A stretch of DNA of 64,000 nucleotides from Anodontia alba (lineage: Eukaryota; Mollusca; Bivalvia; Lucinida; Lucinidae): NCBI GenBank assembly GCA_964016985.1, contig OZ024834.1:82558289-82622288 (forward strand), in the 5' to 3' direction. A program made the position numbers and the translations under genes. Of the stretch, positions 52,928 through 62,718 are shown one piece after another (positions within the stretch are counted from its first letter, which is position 1; each line of letters starts with the position of its first letter). The notes beneath the pieces are model-generated. The model had not been told where the DNA came from, ran no database searches, and was given only the letters and a program-made list of their open reading frames with translations.

Positions 52928-53091
52928 TGTTTGTTTGTGTTGAGGTTATGGCCTAGTCAACCCATTGGGGTCATGTCGATCGCGGTCAGTTTTCCTAACC
53001 ATACGTTTTCCTGGGTAGGCTTAGTCCTCTAAGCGGTTAACCAGTACTCGCCAGAAACTGACAACTGCCCTTCTTGAATCAGCGGAGGCGG
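52928..53091 (-). mobile_element. SINE family S, copy S2, 5'-truncated
   Basis: Tail TTTGTTTGTGTTGAGGTTAT (plus strand), CCTAGTCAACCCATTGGGGT, GGCTTAGTCCTCTAAGCGGT, CTTCTTGAATCAGCGGA. The tRNA-like head is absent, and about 10 bp are missing near CCAGTACTCGCCAGAAAC. Confidence 0.82.
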
Positions 53092-53228
53092 TAAGTGTAA
53101 AGTTCATAATGACGTAGACGCCATGCATCCAATGTTTAAAACAGTGGAGAACCAGGTCATCTGCAGTTACTTTTAAGACTCTTTCAGTCAAGAAACTGCA
53201 TGATGCTAGGGGGCTACCGTTCCATTGT

Positions 53229-53274
53229 TTGTTTTTTTTTTTGTGTGTGTGTTTTTTTTTTTTTTTTTTTTTTG

Positions 53275-53306
<32 letters not shown>

Positions 53307-53310
53307 TAAT
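53229..53310. repeat. T-rich tract with TG block
   Basis: T runs with TGTGTGTG and TTTG units. Confidence 0.9.
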
Positions 53311-53829
53311 CCTGGACCCAATTTTGTCAGAAAAAAAGACTGACAAGACCAAACAAATCAAATGATCGGTCCCTCAGGCAACCCGAAGAGATCATGTTTT
53401 CCCACAAGCTGCCATATGCTATATAACTAACTACCATTTATATTTCAAAGCGATCAAAATTCGTTAAAACGTTTTTAAATCGTTTCAAATTTTTCATATG
53501 AGTAATCGGTAAACGTTTGATTTTATCCTGTATTAGTAATTTTTCTTAAAAATGACAGTTCATCCGGATGATTGGGAAATTGTGGAAATCACAAAGATAA
53601 CTCAGCAGCAAGGAGTTAATTTTAGTAAAAACTGGGTGGATAATATAATTCCCATTATTCGCTTGAGTACGACTAAATGACTGATGACGTATTTTCACTG
53701 TCGATACTTTAAATTCCGTCTCATGGATACTGATCAAAATATCTTGCTTATCTTTGTAAAACGTATAAGGCTGCGTCTTGTAGCTACAGTTGTGATGTGT
53801 GGTATTTGCCCTAAGCATTTTAAATTTAA
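53311..53829. other. No recognised feature
   Basis: A 90-codon minus-strand ORF (53546-53818) without recognisable motif. Confidence 0.45.
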
Positions 53830-54015
53830 TTCCTTACCATACTTGTTCTAAAATCTGAACAAGCCCATTTTATTACTTGTCAGATTATCTAAACACTTCT
53901 GTTTTTGTGGCATACAGTATAGATCCTGATCAGACGCCGCATCTTGCGGCGTCTGATCAGGGTCTGCACTGTTTGCTCAGGCCTGTATCTCCAAATATTT
54001 AGGGTAATGTGGTAG
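53830..54015. mobile_element. Family I foldback MITE, copy 6
   Basis: Left ATTCCTTACCATACTTGTTC, hairpin 53911-53975 (CATACAGTATAGATCCTGAT .. GCCGCATCTTGCGGC .. GGTCTGCACTGTTTGC), right CCAAATATTTAGGGTAATG. Confidence 0.85.
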
Positions 54016-54135
54016 ATGAATAATGTTCCCTATTGCAAGGGCGACTCACATCGATCCTGGATTTTATGGGGGTTTACGGCTCTTTCAACAATGTTTCAGT
54101 TTTATCGAACCGAAATGTCTCTTCATGACAATTTC

Positions 54136-54211
54136 TCTGGCCGAAATGTCCCAGTCCGAACAGTCCCAGGCCGAATTATCCTATGTCGAAATATCCATGG
54201 CCGAAATACCG
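54136..54211 (+). repeat. 15-bp minisatellite, five units
   Basis: Units CTGGCCGAAATGTCC, CAGTCCGAACAGTCC, CAGGCCGAATTATCC, TATGTCGAAATATCC and CATGGCCGAAATACC-like, in register. In one frame they encode five-residue repeats (AEMSQ, SEQSQ, AELSY, VEISM, AEIPF) inside a 67-codon ORF. Whether this is ever translated is unknown. Confidence 0.75.
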
Positions 54212-54469
54212 TTCGAGTCGTACTAATGGAAAAGATAAAAAGTGCAGAAGCTGATTAAGGTGCGTAATCTGGATCAAAACCCTTTCTTCGGGTATTTAGA
54301 GGAAACACGATCTTGTCTGCCACAATAAATAAACCCAGTGTCCTTATTGAAATCGGTGATGATTTGTTCAGAGATAAATTTTAATGTGGAACGTCATTAA
54401 CCCATTAAGCCCTGTAGTACTTTGATACTTGACATAGTTCTCATGTATTTTTAAATCTATATGACGCCC

Positions 54470-54680
54470 AACGCAAGAAAATGGCTCTTGTGTCATATGC
54501 GGGCAACGAAGGCCCTGATCAGACTGCGCATTCGCGCAGTCCGATCTGGGCCTTCATTGCCCGCTTACAGATCATTTGATATTGCAGAATGTATAAACAA
54601 GCAGAGAAGTCTCTGATCCAACTGCGTGAACGCACAGGCTGATATGGGCATTGACTGTTTGCGTATGACATAAAGGCCCT
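54470..54680. mobile_element. Family H foldback element, copy 14
   Basis: TCATATGCGGGCAACGAAGG, GCCCTGATCAGACTGCGCAT | TCGCGCAGTCCGATCTGGGC, then ACTGCGTGAACGCACAGGCT in a second weaker hairpin. Confidence 0.78.
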
Positions 54681-55070
54681 TTTCTCGCCTTACAATGCAT
54701 ATATAGGGCAATTTAGGTTGGGTGTGTGATCCCGATTAAGCCTACAACCTGGGATAAGAAGTTTTGCTTTTCACACTGATAAAATGAGCAATGACATCTC
54801 AACACCTAAGACTGTTTAATTGGAATAAGTATCATTTTTTCTGGATGATAAGTATGACAACTTTGAAAACTTAAAATACTCATTATAACATCCAAATGAT
54901 CCTCCGCCTTTCTGAATCCCCCTCCCCCTACCACCATCACCACTTTCACCAGCCCCTTTGATTCAAACTTTCAGTTTCACTGGAAATTCCGGATAAAGTC
55001 GCTAAATTTTGGCTGCTGTACAGGTATTTACGCTAAATACTCGTATATCTTACTCTTACCCCATTTTAGG
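54681..55070. other. No recognised feature
   Basis: Nothing supported. Confidence 0.5.
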
Positions 55071-55435
55071 GTCGATTGTTTACAGTCCACCCATAGTATA
55101 CAAACGCCAAAAATTCCTTAAGGTAGTTGTCAACGTGATTATTACTGACCAGTCCAGGTAACGGTTACTTGTAGTCGCGCTATTCTTGTAGCTGTGACGC
55201 CAGAATGCAGTCTAAAGAGAGTTATCTGAAGAAACCTGGACTGGGACATTGGCAAACAATGCAGACTCAGATCAGACGCCGCAGAACGCGGCGTCTAATC
55301 TGGGTTTGCACCGCTTGCTTAAATTGCAGGAAATTAAGGATTAAATGAAACAATCCTACGTCCCCGTTCAGGTCTATTTTCCCAGCCTACACTCAGAGAC
55401 AATCCCGACCCACCAGTGCTATCAGTGCTTTGATA
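55071..55435 (-). mobile_element. Family G element, copy 10
   Basis: Reverse copy from GGGTCGATTGTTTACAGTCC to CACCAGTGCTATCAGTGCTT. Hairpin GCAGACTCAGATCAGACGCC / GGCGTCTAATCTGGGTTTGC retained. Lacks the GCGCGTTAGACG block. Confidence 0.85.
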
Positions 55436-55503
55436 CTACTTGTGAATGTGTCTAAAATTACTGGATCAGCGGCAAACAGTGTAGATCCTGATTAGATACC
55501 GCA

Positions 55504-55947
55504 GATTGGTTAATAATAAAGATGCATTGAAACGAATTAAATCTAATTTAAATGAAATTGTTTGTGTGTAATTCCATAATTGTTTCAAAGAAATAAATGC
55601 TTCTATTTGGGTTTGCTGGAGTCAAAAGAAGTAGAGATGAAATTTCAAAATTTCAATTTTTGATACTTGCCGTTTGATGGGGTGGGGACTGGTTGGTACA
55701 TTCAGCGTCCAAAAAAAAATGTCCCAGAAAGTGCCGGTGTCAGAGGGTTTTTTTTTTTTGTTTGTTGTTTTTTTTGTAGTTTTTCTTTTTTTTTTTTTTT
55801 TTTTCGTTGTTGTTTTTTTTCCCTTACTCTATTTTGCGGTGCTAAGCCTGGTCATTAAATCAAAACAAAGTTTAGAAGCCCAGCCATACCCTGAAAAGAC
55901 CCCTTGACTACCAAATTGAGTGGAATTGCTATGAAGCTCTATGGGCA
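55504..55947. mobile_element. Family L element, copy 2, left-truncated
   Basis: GATTGGTTAATAATAAAGAT, TTGTTTCAAAGAAATAAATG, GTGCTAAGCCTGGTC, GAAGCCCAGCCATACCCTGA and AAGCTCTATGGG align with 22027-22370. A T-rich expansion occupies 55749-55805. Left of it is a family I scrap (GCAAACAGTGTAGATCCTGA). Confidence 0.8.
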
Positions 55948-56375
55948 TGTGTGAAATCGGTAGAGGAAATAAACTATGAATTACCGATTTATTGGTATAT
56001 ATATTCCCGATTTATCGGTGAGAATGACTGGAGATGCTTTATTCTTGTACATATTATGAATCTATGTGTCACACATAACATTCTTTGCTTTTATTAAAGT
56101 CTACTTTTATAAAGAATCTTGAATAGCATTACGCTGACATCTAGTGCAAATCTTTTTGGGCAAAACATGAGAACCACACACCTTAAGTGTATTCATACGC
56201 AGAGATCAAGGCAACAAACAAACAATAATATCTTTGAGTGTACCTAGATTTGTTTACAAATACGATTTTAAGTACCACTTAGATAAAGAGGATGTATTTT
56301 CCGTTGAAGCACCGCGCCGTGGCTAACCAAAGACGCCGGGACACAGAAAAACAGACAAACTGTCATTTCCGAACA
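55948..56375. other. No recognised feature
   Basis: A small AT-rich inverted motif (ACCGATTTATTGG / CCGATTTATCGGT) near 55982-56022; nothing else. Confidence 0.45.
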
Positions 56376-56745
56376 GCGATGAGCGGACTACCTACTAAGC
56401 ATTCGGGCGCCGTACTCGGGACTTGCGCTGTTCGCATTCAAGACTAAAATGCGAAAATAAAGGTCTTACCAGGACTGCTCAAACTGATAAGAACTATCCC
56501 TGTTTTCAAGGTTAAGGCACAGGGAAATGTTTCTCTTGATGACCATCAAATTGTGCGCCCTCAAGAAAATGGCCATTATGCCATATGCGAACAGAGAAGC
56601 CCCGGGTCAGACTGCGCATTCGCGCAGTCTGACCCGGGCCTACTCTGTTCGTCGACATAATCTACATAATTCAATGATTCTGTAAACAGACGGCGAAGCC
56701 TCTTATCAGACTGGGTGAAAGTGAATGCTTATCTGGGCTCTCGTA
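56375..56745. mobile_element. Family H foldback elements, copies 15a and 15b
   Basis: CCGAACAGCGATGAGCGGAC near 56376. A strong hairpin at about 56586-56655: GCGAACAGAGAAGCCCCGGG, TCAGACTGCGC-ATTC-GCGCAGTCTGA, CCCGGGCCTACTCTGTTCG. A weaker second part follows (AGACTGGGTGAAAGTGAATG). Confidence 0.75.
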
Positions 56746-57262
56746 GCCTCTGCATGGTATAAAAGCCCTTTGCGCGACGAATGAGGTCACGTACATAGCG
56801 TGTACGGGATTATTAATCAATACGCTTTGATCAAATCAAAGGCCGTTCTTGTTCTGTATTTGCATTTAAAAGGGTTGAAGGTGTGGACTCCTTTGTGACT
56901 CAGGTGAACCCTATAAACCCTATGTCACGTGATACAAACAAACAAACACATAAACATACACACGTCTATCCTCTTTATTAACTTTCTTGTTCGACGTCGC
57001 CTTTTCTGTCTCTGCGTGAGGGCAGTCAAACCGACTGCCTCCACAGATATTTCTAGTTTCAACACACACCAGTGACGAGTTGTTATGCTTATCTTTGCGG
57101 TACATTAACTTAATATCTTAATCTTACTTCCGACTTAATAAAGAGGGACACATGTTTTACAAAACTAGGTTTAATTGAAGCTTTTTCTATCACCTATAAT
57201 AAACACATTAGATTTAAATATTAGGAGCGTATTAAGCTGAACAGTTTGGCCTTGGACTCAAT
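56746..57262. other. No recognised feature
   Basis: No gene; one 61-codon minus-strand ORF without motif. Confidence 0.5.
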
Positions 57263-57302
57263 ATACTGTAACGTGAAACCGGGTCCTCTACGAAGTCAAG
57301 CA

Positions 57303-57354
57303 CCGCGATCACCCTTCCAGGTACTAACCGCGATCTCCGTTGCTTAACTTTGTA
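57303..57354 (-). repeat. 5S rRNA-like segment in the 3' LTR
   Basis: Minus strand AAAGTTAAGCAACGGAGATC, GCGGTTAGTACCTGGAAGGG, TGATCGCGGTG. Against 5S rRNA the box A (AGTTAAGCAACG) and GGTTAGTAC are kept, but box C is mutated (GGAAGGGTGATC for GGATGGGTGACC). Confidence 0.82.
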
Positions 57355-57442
57355 AAAAAGCCAATCACTCTACCAGTGTCGCCATAAAAGCCGCCTTCCA
57401 CAGCGAGGCTGTAGAAGTGATGTATATACCTAATCCGTCACA

Positions 57443-57460
57443 TTTCTCCCCTCTTCTCTT
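57443..57460 (-). other. Polypurine tract of the TRIM
   Basis: AAGAGAAGAGGGGAGAAA on the minus strand, immediately upstream of the 3' LTR start TGTGACGG; the expected plus-strand priming site. Confidence 0.85.
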
Positions 57461-57544
57461 GACTTCGTCCCGAAGTCTCATACACGCCTCACTAGGCAAA
57501 TCCGAGGGCGGACCTATGCAACACACTAAGGACACTGTCTTCCA

Positions 57545-57561
57545 TCCCACCGCTGCCACCA
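57545..57561 (-). other. Primer-binding site, complementary to tRNA-Leu 3' end
   Basis: Minus strand TGGTGGCAGCGGTGGGA. Its complement TCCCACCGCTGCCACCA equals the acceptor end plus CCA of animal tRNA-Leu(AAG), as I know that sequence. One nucleotide separates it from the LTR end. The plant Cassandra family uses tRNA-Met instead. Confidence 0.82.
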
Positions 57562-57599
57562 ATGTAGCGTGAAACCGGGTCTTCTACGAAGTCAAGCAC

Positions 57600-57650
57600 C
57601 GCGGTCACCCATCCAGGTATTAACCGCGATCTCCGTTGCTTAACTTCGTA
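57600..57650 (-). repeat. 5S rRNA-like segment in the 5' LTR
   Basis: Minus strand GAAGTTAAGCAACGGAGATC, GCGGTTAATACCTGGATGGG, TGACCGCGG. Box A and box C (GGATGGGTGACCGC) both match 5S rRNA; the intermediate element differs. Confidence 0.85.
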
Positions 57651-57747
57651 AAAAAGCCAATCACTCTACCAGTGTCGCCATAAAAGCCGCTTCCACAACG
57701 AGGCTGTAGAAGTGATATATATATATACCCGTATTCCGTTACAATAC

Positions 57748-58194
57748 ACTGGACTGATAACTACGGTACAGGTATTGTATTCATTGGAACTATGTTGCCT
57801 TGGCTGAGTTTTCATAATTTTATATGATGAAGTTTAAAAGCTCATATTTCTATTATTCTTCTAAATATTTGAGATTTGTTTTCAAAAAGCAATATTTCAA
57901 TATATTACCTTTATGACTGCAATATTATATCAAAGAAAAATCAAACAGTTTTTGTAAACATCAACAAGAAACCTAAGTACCTATTTTAGCTATTTTCGGC
58001 ACTTTTAGCAGAAATCTTCAGAAATTCACCCAAATTGATGGTATAACTTCAATCTAAATAATTGTGACTTCACATTTTCCAACCAAACCTATTAAAACAA
58101 TTTATAACAACATCAGATATTATCCAAAATCATTTTTTAATGACTATAGTGCTATAAAATAACGCTAAAATCAAGCCAAGACAACATATTTTTG
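57748..58194. other. No recognised feature
   Basis: AT-rich, nothing supported. Confidence 0.5.
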
Positions 58195-58207
58195 CAGTTC
58201 CGTTAGT

Positions 58208-58507
58208 TTGTTTGTGTTGAGATTTTACGGCCCAGACAACTCAATGGGGTCATGTCGAGCGCGGTTAGTTTATCTAACCACACGTTTACTGGGCAGGCTT
58301 AGGCCTCTAAGCGTTTAACCAGCATTGTGCACATTCTTTCACCAGAAACTGACAACTGCCCTTCTTGAATCAACGGAAGGGAGAGAATGACCGTAGAAAA
58401 TATTTCATGATCAATCTCCACGAAAGAATGTTGCCGACCTCGGTGGGGGTTGAACCACGACCTCCTGGTCTCCAGTCGGACGGCGCATCCAACTGAGCCA
58501 CCGAGGC
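58208..58507 (-). mobile_element. SINE family S, copy S3, full length
   Basis: Minus strand: CTCGGTGGCTCAGTTGGATG (A box), GGTTCAACCCCCAC (B box), CGTTGATTCAAGAAGGGCAG, TTAGAGGCCTAAGCCTGCCC, tail GGCCGTAAAATCTCAACACA. Flanked by CAGTTCCGTTAGT (58195-58207) and CAGTTCCTTTAGT (58508-58520), a 13-bp target duplication with one mismatch. Confidence 0.9.
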
Positions 58508-58643
58508 CAGTTCCTTTAGTGACAAATCCGGGTATTATAAGATCTGAGGTCTGGCGAAACATTTATGAAAATCGGTTGAAAAATAAGGAAGTTATTGGGG
58601 TTTGAAGAGCTAGAAAATGTAATTATGGAAGCCGCCCTATATT

Positions 58644-59024
58644 TACAGTATACCCTTAATGACTCCAACACGGATGGCTCGTTTACCGTGGATGATTCGA
58701 ACTCTTTTTTCAGTCCCTACAAATTTCTTCCAATAGCTCAAAAAAACAAATATTTAGGGATTTTTTTCTTATTTTAACATGGAATTGTGTGTTGTGTGTA
58801 CTCATTAGAATCGCCTCATCGAATTAGAATAGCCTCATGGAGGCGATTATAATGAATACACTCAACATACAATCATTGTGTAGAAAATCGAAAAGATTTC
58901 CCGAAATTGTCGCTATTTGCTTCCAGAACTGGTGCTATGATTACCCTCAGTGGCTCGAACTACACATGTCTCGAACGAATTTCCATGGTCCCAAAGATGT
59001 TCGAGCCATAGAGGTTCGACTGTA
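58644..59024. mobile_element. Family C MITE, copy C2, enlarged tip
   Basis: ACAGTATACCCTTAATGACT to GAGGTTCGACTGTA. The tip is partly duplicated (GAATCGCCTCATCGAATTAG then AATAGCCTCATGGAGGCGAT). Inner arms AGAACTGGTGC / CTCGAACTACAC as in other copies. TA-flanked Tc1/mariner-type MITE. Confidence 0.75.
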
Positions 59025-59106
59025 TATGTAATTGTAAGTGACACGATAACCACCTGATTGTATTTGAAAAAATAAATCACACCTGAAATAATATTCTCTT
59101 GCTATA

Positions 59107-59443
59107 TACAGGCGAACCTCAACAGCTCGAACACCGATGGTACGTTTACCATGACTAATTCGAACTCGTTTTTTGAGTCCCCAGGAAATTCTTCCGATAG
59201 CTCAAGAAAACAAATATTTAGGGAACTTTTTTATTTTATCATGAAATTGTATGTGTGTGCTCATTAGAATCGCCTCATCGAGTACACTCAACATACAATT
59301 ATTGTGTATAAAATCGAAAAGATTTCCCTAAATTATCGCTGTTTGCTTCCTGACCTGGCCTCATGATTAACCCTTACTGGCTCGAACTCCCCTTATCTCG
59401 AACAAATTTGCATGGTACCAAAGACAATTGAAGGTCGAATGTA
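59107..59443. mobile_element. Family C MITE, copy C3, half palindrome lost
   Basis: ACAGGCGAACCTCAACAGCT to GAAGGTCGAATGTAC. The centre runs ATTAGAATCGCCTCATCGAG then TACACTCAACATAC: the inner part of the right arm is deleted, so no long hairpin can form. Confidence 0.75.
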
Positions 59444-59870
59444 CCTTTAAATGTGTTCAATTTCATATATGCTGTCAATCAGCTCACAAAAGCAACATAT
59501 TCTTGTCAACAGGCAGCTTTTATTTGTCTCTTACAAAAACTAAATATCAAATTATATATTCAAAATGGCGACGCCCACGCCGCGAATTGCAATGCGATAC
59601 AATACAAATATCTTTATTAAGCATTAAACATACTAACAATGTTTATAGCCTACATTCTTGTATCGTGCATAATGAGAACATGAAAAGAACGCATGCATTA
59701 TTATTATTATTATTAACACGGGAGCTTAGCAGCTATCTCTATAGTAAGAGAAGTGACATATTAAACAGAATGGAAGTAGTTGAGAGTAGAGTAGAATAGA
59801 ATATAATTTATTTCAGATATTTCCCGCAGACTATGCTCCATATAATAATATAAAACGAATAAGAACGGCA
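59444..59870. other. No recognised gene
   Basis: A small ATT repeat at 59699-59715. The 123-codon ORF 59428-59799 runs out of family C sequence and shows no motif. Confidence 0.45.
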
Positions 59871-59872
59871 TA

Positions 59873-61213
59873 GGAGGGTCGTGCAAAAAGTTCTGTCACT
59901 AATTGGCCTCCTTTGTTTTATCCCAGGCATATTTTAAAATGCTTCATTGCACTTGAATGGTGTGTTGAATAGCTAACGATACCCGTTTATTTCATGCAAA
60001 TTGCCTTCCAACTGACCGAGTTATTTCAAATTGAAATAGATGCAGCCATATACACTGACCAATTGACTTGTTACATTGGAACATGGACCAGAAGACTGAA
60101 ATTCGTAGCTATATTAAATGCCACATTAAGCTTAATATAGATTCAAAGCAGATATTTAATGATTTGTTTGGTATATATGGACCTCAGACCATTTCAATGC
60201 GCACAGTTTTAGGTGGGTTAAAGCTTTTAAAGCTGGGAAATTTTCTGTTGAAGATTATACCCGTCCTGGAAGGCCAAAACCTCTGTTACCAAGGCTAACA
60301 TCACTGCTGTAAAGATTGTGGTCGAACAGGATGCGCGATTGTCTGTCAGAGATATAGTTAGTTGTACTGGCATATCAGAAGGCTGTGTGCAAACAATTCT
60401 GAAAAAGCGTTTGGACCTGAGAAAGGTTTGCGCAAGGTGGGTACCTCATTTGCTCACTGAGGAGTAAAAGACACAATGCCTTAAATGTGCCCGGGAACTT
60501 TTGAAAACATACAAAGGCTGTAATAGTCGGGTTATTTCTAACTTGCTAACAGGTGATGAAACCTGGATGTACATGTTTGAGCCACAAAGAAGGGCTGATA
60601 ATAAGCAATTGAAGCGAAAAGATCAAAAACGCCCATGTATTGCCGAGAGAACCATAAGTTCGAAAAAGATGTTGTACGCGATTTTCATTAATTCAATTGG
60701 GCCAGTCGTTCAAGTGCCTTGTCCATCTGGTCATACAGTCACTGACCGATTCTACAAGAATTCTGTACTGAAGAAAGTGAAAGAGTTTTACAGTAAGAAA
60801 CGACCAAGCAAAGGATGGTCAGGAGTCCACCTTTTACATGACAACGCCTCCTCTCATAAGTGTGGGGTTGTTAAGTCTCTTTTGGCTTCTGAAAAGGTGA
60901 AAGTTTTAAACCGTCCACCTTATTCACCTGACCTGAGTCCCTGTGACGTCTTTTTATTTCCAAGGCTTAAGAAAATGCTTTCTGGAAATAACTATACGTC
61001 TAGAAGTTCTCTTGGCAGCGCTATTTATCAGTGTCTCCAACAGACACCAAAAGAAGACTATTTATCTGCTTTTCGCGACTGGGTAAAAAGGTTACAAAAA
61101 TGTGTTTCAGTAAAGGGGAAATACTTTGAAGGTTTGTAATAAAAATATGTTTGATAAAATGTAGCACTGAAGTAATCCGAACCCAGTGACAAAACTTTTT
61201 GCAGGACCCTGCA
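59873..61213 (+). mobile_element. Mariner element, 1341 bp, inactivated
   Basis: TIRs GGAGGGTCGTGCAAAAAGTT and (reverse) TGCAGGGTCCTGCAAAAAGT extend through YTGTCACT to about 28 bp. TA lies outside each end (59871-59872 and 61214-61215). The length is typical of mariner. It encloses one degenerate transposase gene. Confidence 0.93.
60083..61139 (+). pseudogene. Mariner transposase pseudogene, DD34D
   Basis: ATG at 60083 (MDQKTEIRSYIKCHIKLN). The helix-turn-helix region continues in a second frame as WVKAFKAGKFSVEDYTRPGR then PK (about 60219-60285), and in a third from VTKANITAVKIVVEQDARLS onward, so two frameshifts lie near 60215 and 60290. WVPHLLTEE is followed by an in-frame TAA where the family has Gln (about 60465). 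The catalytic half is open to 61139: GDETW (first Asp), HDNASSHK (second Asp) and SPDLSPCDVFLFPRLKKML (third Asp). There are exactly 34 residues between the second and third Asp, the mariner signature. All three catalytic Asp remain, so decay is by frame damage only. Confidence 0.93.
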
Positions 61214-61240
61214 TATAATTATACAATTATTTACTGTTGC

Positions 61241-61354
61241 GGTATTGGATCTGACGTGATACATGTATCCACCAGAGACTACCAATATTGACCATGGCGA
61301 TTGACGAGGTCAATATTGGTATTCAATGGTGAATATCAAAGTCATATCCAATAC
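61241..61354. mobile_element. Small foldback MITE
   Basis: GGTATTGGATCTGACGTGA / reverse of AAGTCATATCCAATACC at the ends. Central arms ACCAATATTGACC (61281-61293) and GGTCAATATTGGT (61308-61320). It starts 28 bp after the mariner end. Confidence 0.75.
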
Positions 61355-61530
61355 CTCAATAGTCATCAATTGTTTTATTATATAGTTTGTCATTCCTTTT
61401 GATAACTAAGGCAATAACAGTCAACACCAGACCCCACTGATATAAAAAGCGCGCGTAGATGATGGCGTCACTGCTGGCGACGACAATAAAAGTTTTTATT
61501 TTATTGTTAGCGGTGAAATCAGTGTATATC

Positions 61531-61615
61531 TGGTGAAAATAAAAGTGGTATCAATCACTAGTGAATTGATATCGTATCATTTCACTAGTGACTGATACGA
61601 TTTATATTTTCACTC
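61531..61615. repeat. 85-bp hairpin
   Basis: GGTGAAAATAAAAGTGGTAT / reverse of GATTTATATTTTCACTC at the outside. TCACTAGTGA arms inside, around TTGATATCGTATCATT. Confidence 0.7.
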
Positions 61616-61794
61616 CTCGCTTTGGACGCCTTCGGTTTTCTTCATTGTTTCAGAAGTGGATGTTATCTCCACTTCAGATTTTTGAACACCTCTAATTTCT
61701 TTGTTTCTGAATTAAACTATTAAGTGTTGGTATGCATTTTCTTAGTTAGAAAGTGAGGAACATTTTGGTATCAAGTTTATTTTGATTTGCCGAT

Positions 61795-61850
61795 TGTTTT
61801 TTTTTCTTTTTTTTTGTTTTTTTGTTTTGTTTTTTTTTGTTTTTTTGTCT
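61795..61850. repeat. T-rich tract
   Basis: TTTTTTG-type units, about 55 bp. Confidence 0.9.
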
Positions 61851-61979
61851 CTCCAGCGTTTCACACGTGAAGCACTGAACGTCGACGCCATGACGTTCAT
61901 GTTTTGTTTGGTGACGTTAGTTATGATGTCAGAAACGGCGTGTAAACAATAAAATAAAAAGAAAATTTACTTTTTTTCA

Positions 61980-62099
61980 GTGAATACCATAAAAAATTCA
62001 TCTCGTGTAATGAAAACATTCAAATTTTCACTCGTGCTTCGCACTCGTGAAAATACTGATGTTTTCATTTCACTCGATGACAACATTTATAGTATTCAC
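61980..62099. mobile_element. 120-bp foldback MITE
   Basis: GTGAATACCATAAA / reverse GTGAATACTATAAA at the ends, then ATCTCGTGTAATGAAAACAT / (reverse) ATCGAGTGAAATGAAAACAT, and TTTTCACTCGTGC-TTC-GCACGAGTGAAAA-type centre. Nearly the whole element folds on itself. Confidence 0.85.
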
Positions 62100-62718
62100 A
62101 GCAAAAGAGTAAATATCCTCTATATATCTAATTGTAGAAACCAATATACACAGGAAGGCGTGCGCAAGCCAATGTATATCACGATTTATGGACTGGGTTG
62201 AAGGCGGCTCTGAGCCAATGAAAATCAATCTATTTATAAATTATATAATAATACTTGTGTTACTGAAGAATACATTTCGTAACAGAATGCGGAAATCTAA
62301 AGCATATAACTATGCTTGTAGAGAAGATGGCTACATTATAAAGTATGGCTATAAAGGATAGAGCAATGGATAGTGACCAAGCCCATCTTCACCTGCCGTT
62401 TCCAGCAAAACGTATCTATTTGGAGTCTGATAATACAGGGAGCGTGTGGCGGACCAATGTCCCAGTATTCCTTACCCCGTATGCAAGGTACGACCTGAAC
62501 AGACCGGCTACCGTCCGCCGCATTGTTGATATAACCAATCAAATAACATATATATTAAATTGACATTAAAATAGCTCGACGACTTCTATTTTTTCTGTAT
62601 TTTGTTATATTTATAATAATGTCGAACTCTAATATCTCACCTATTTCTTCAACAAAGATGCTTATTTTCCATAGCAGAATATTTTAAGGCATAGAGTGCA
62701 TTTGCCGTGCCTTTCGCT
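62100..62718. other. No recognised feature
   Basis: Overlapping 68- and 72-codon ORFs on both strands at 62336-62563 have no recognised motif. Confidence 0.45.

Larger units (their letters stand above)
57267..57743 (-). mobile_element. TRIM retrotransposon with 5S rRNA-like LTRs
   Basis: A 477-bp miniature LTR retrotransposon read on the minus strand. Two LTRs (57563-57743 as 5' LTR, 57267-57442 as 3' LTR) begin TGTRACGGA and end TTTCACGYTACA (TG...CA). A 17-nt primer-binding site abuts the 5' LTR, and a polypurine tract AAGAGAAGAGGGGAGAAA abuts the 3' LTR. Flanking ATAC (57263-57266 and 57744-57747) is a 4-bp target duplication. The 120-bp internal region has no gag or pol. Each LTR contains GAAGTTAAGCAACG followed by TACCTGGATGGGTGACCGC (or slight variants), the A-box and C-box region of 5S rRNA. 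The LTRs differ at about ten positions. Confidence 0.88.

Noticed and set aside
57566..57660. A 5S rRNA gene or tandem 5S cluster
   Set aside because: Only the internal promoter part matches. The flanks are LTR sequence with a primer site and purine tract between the two copies, so it is a TRIM.
59428..59799. 123-codon ORF downstream of family C
   Set aside because: Its start lies in MITE sequence and the rest has no motif; judged chance.
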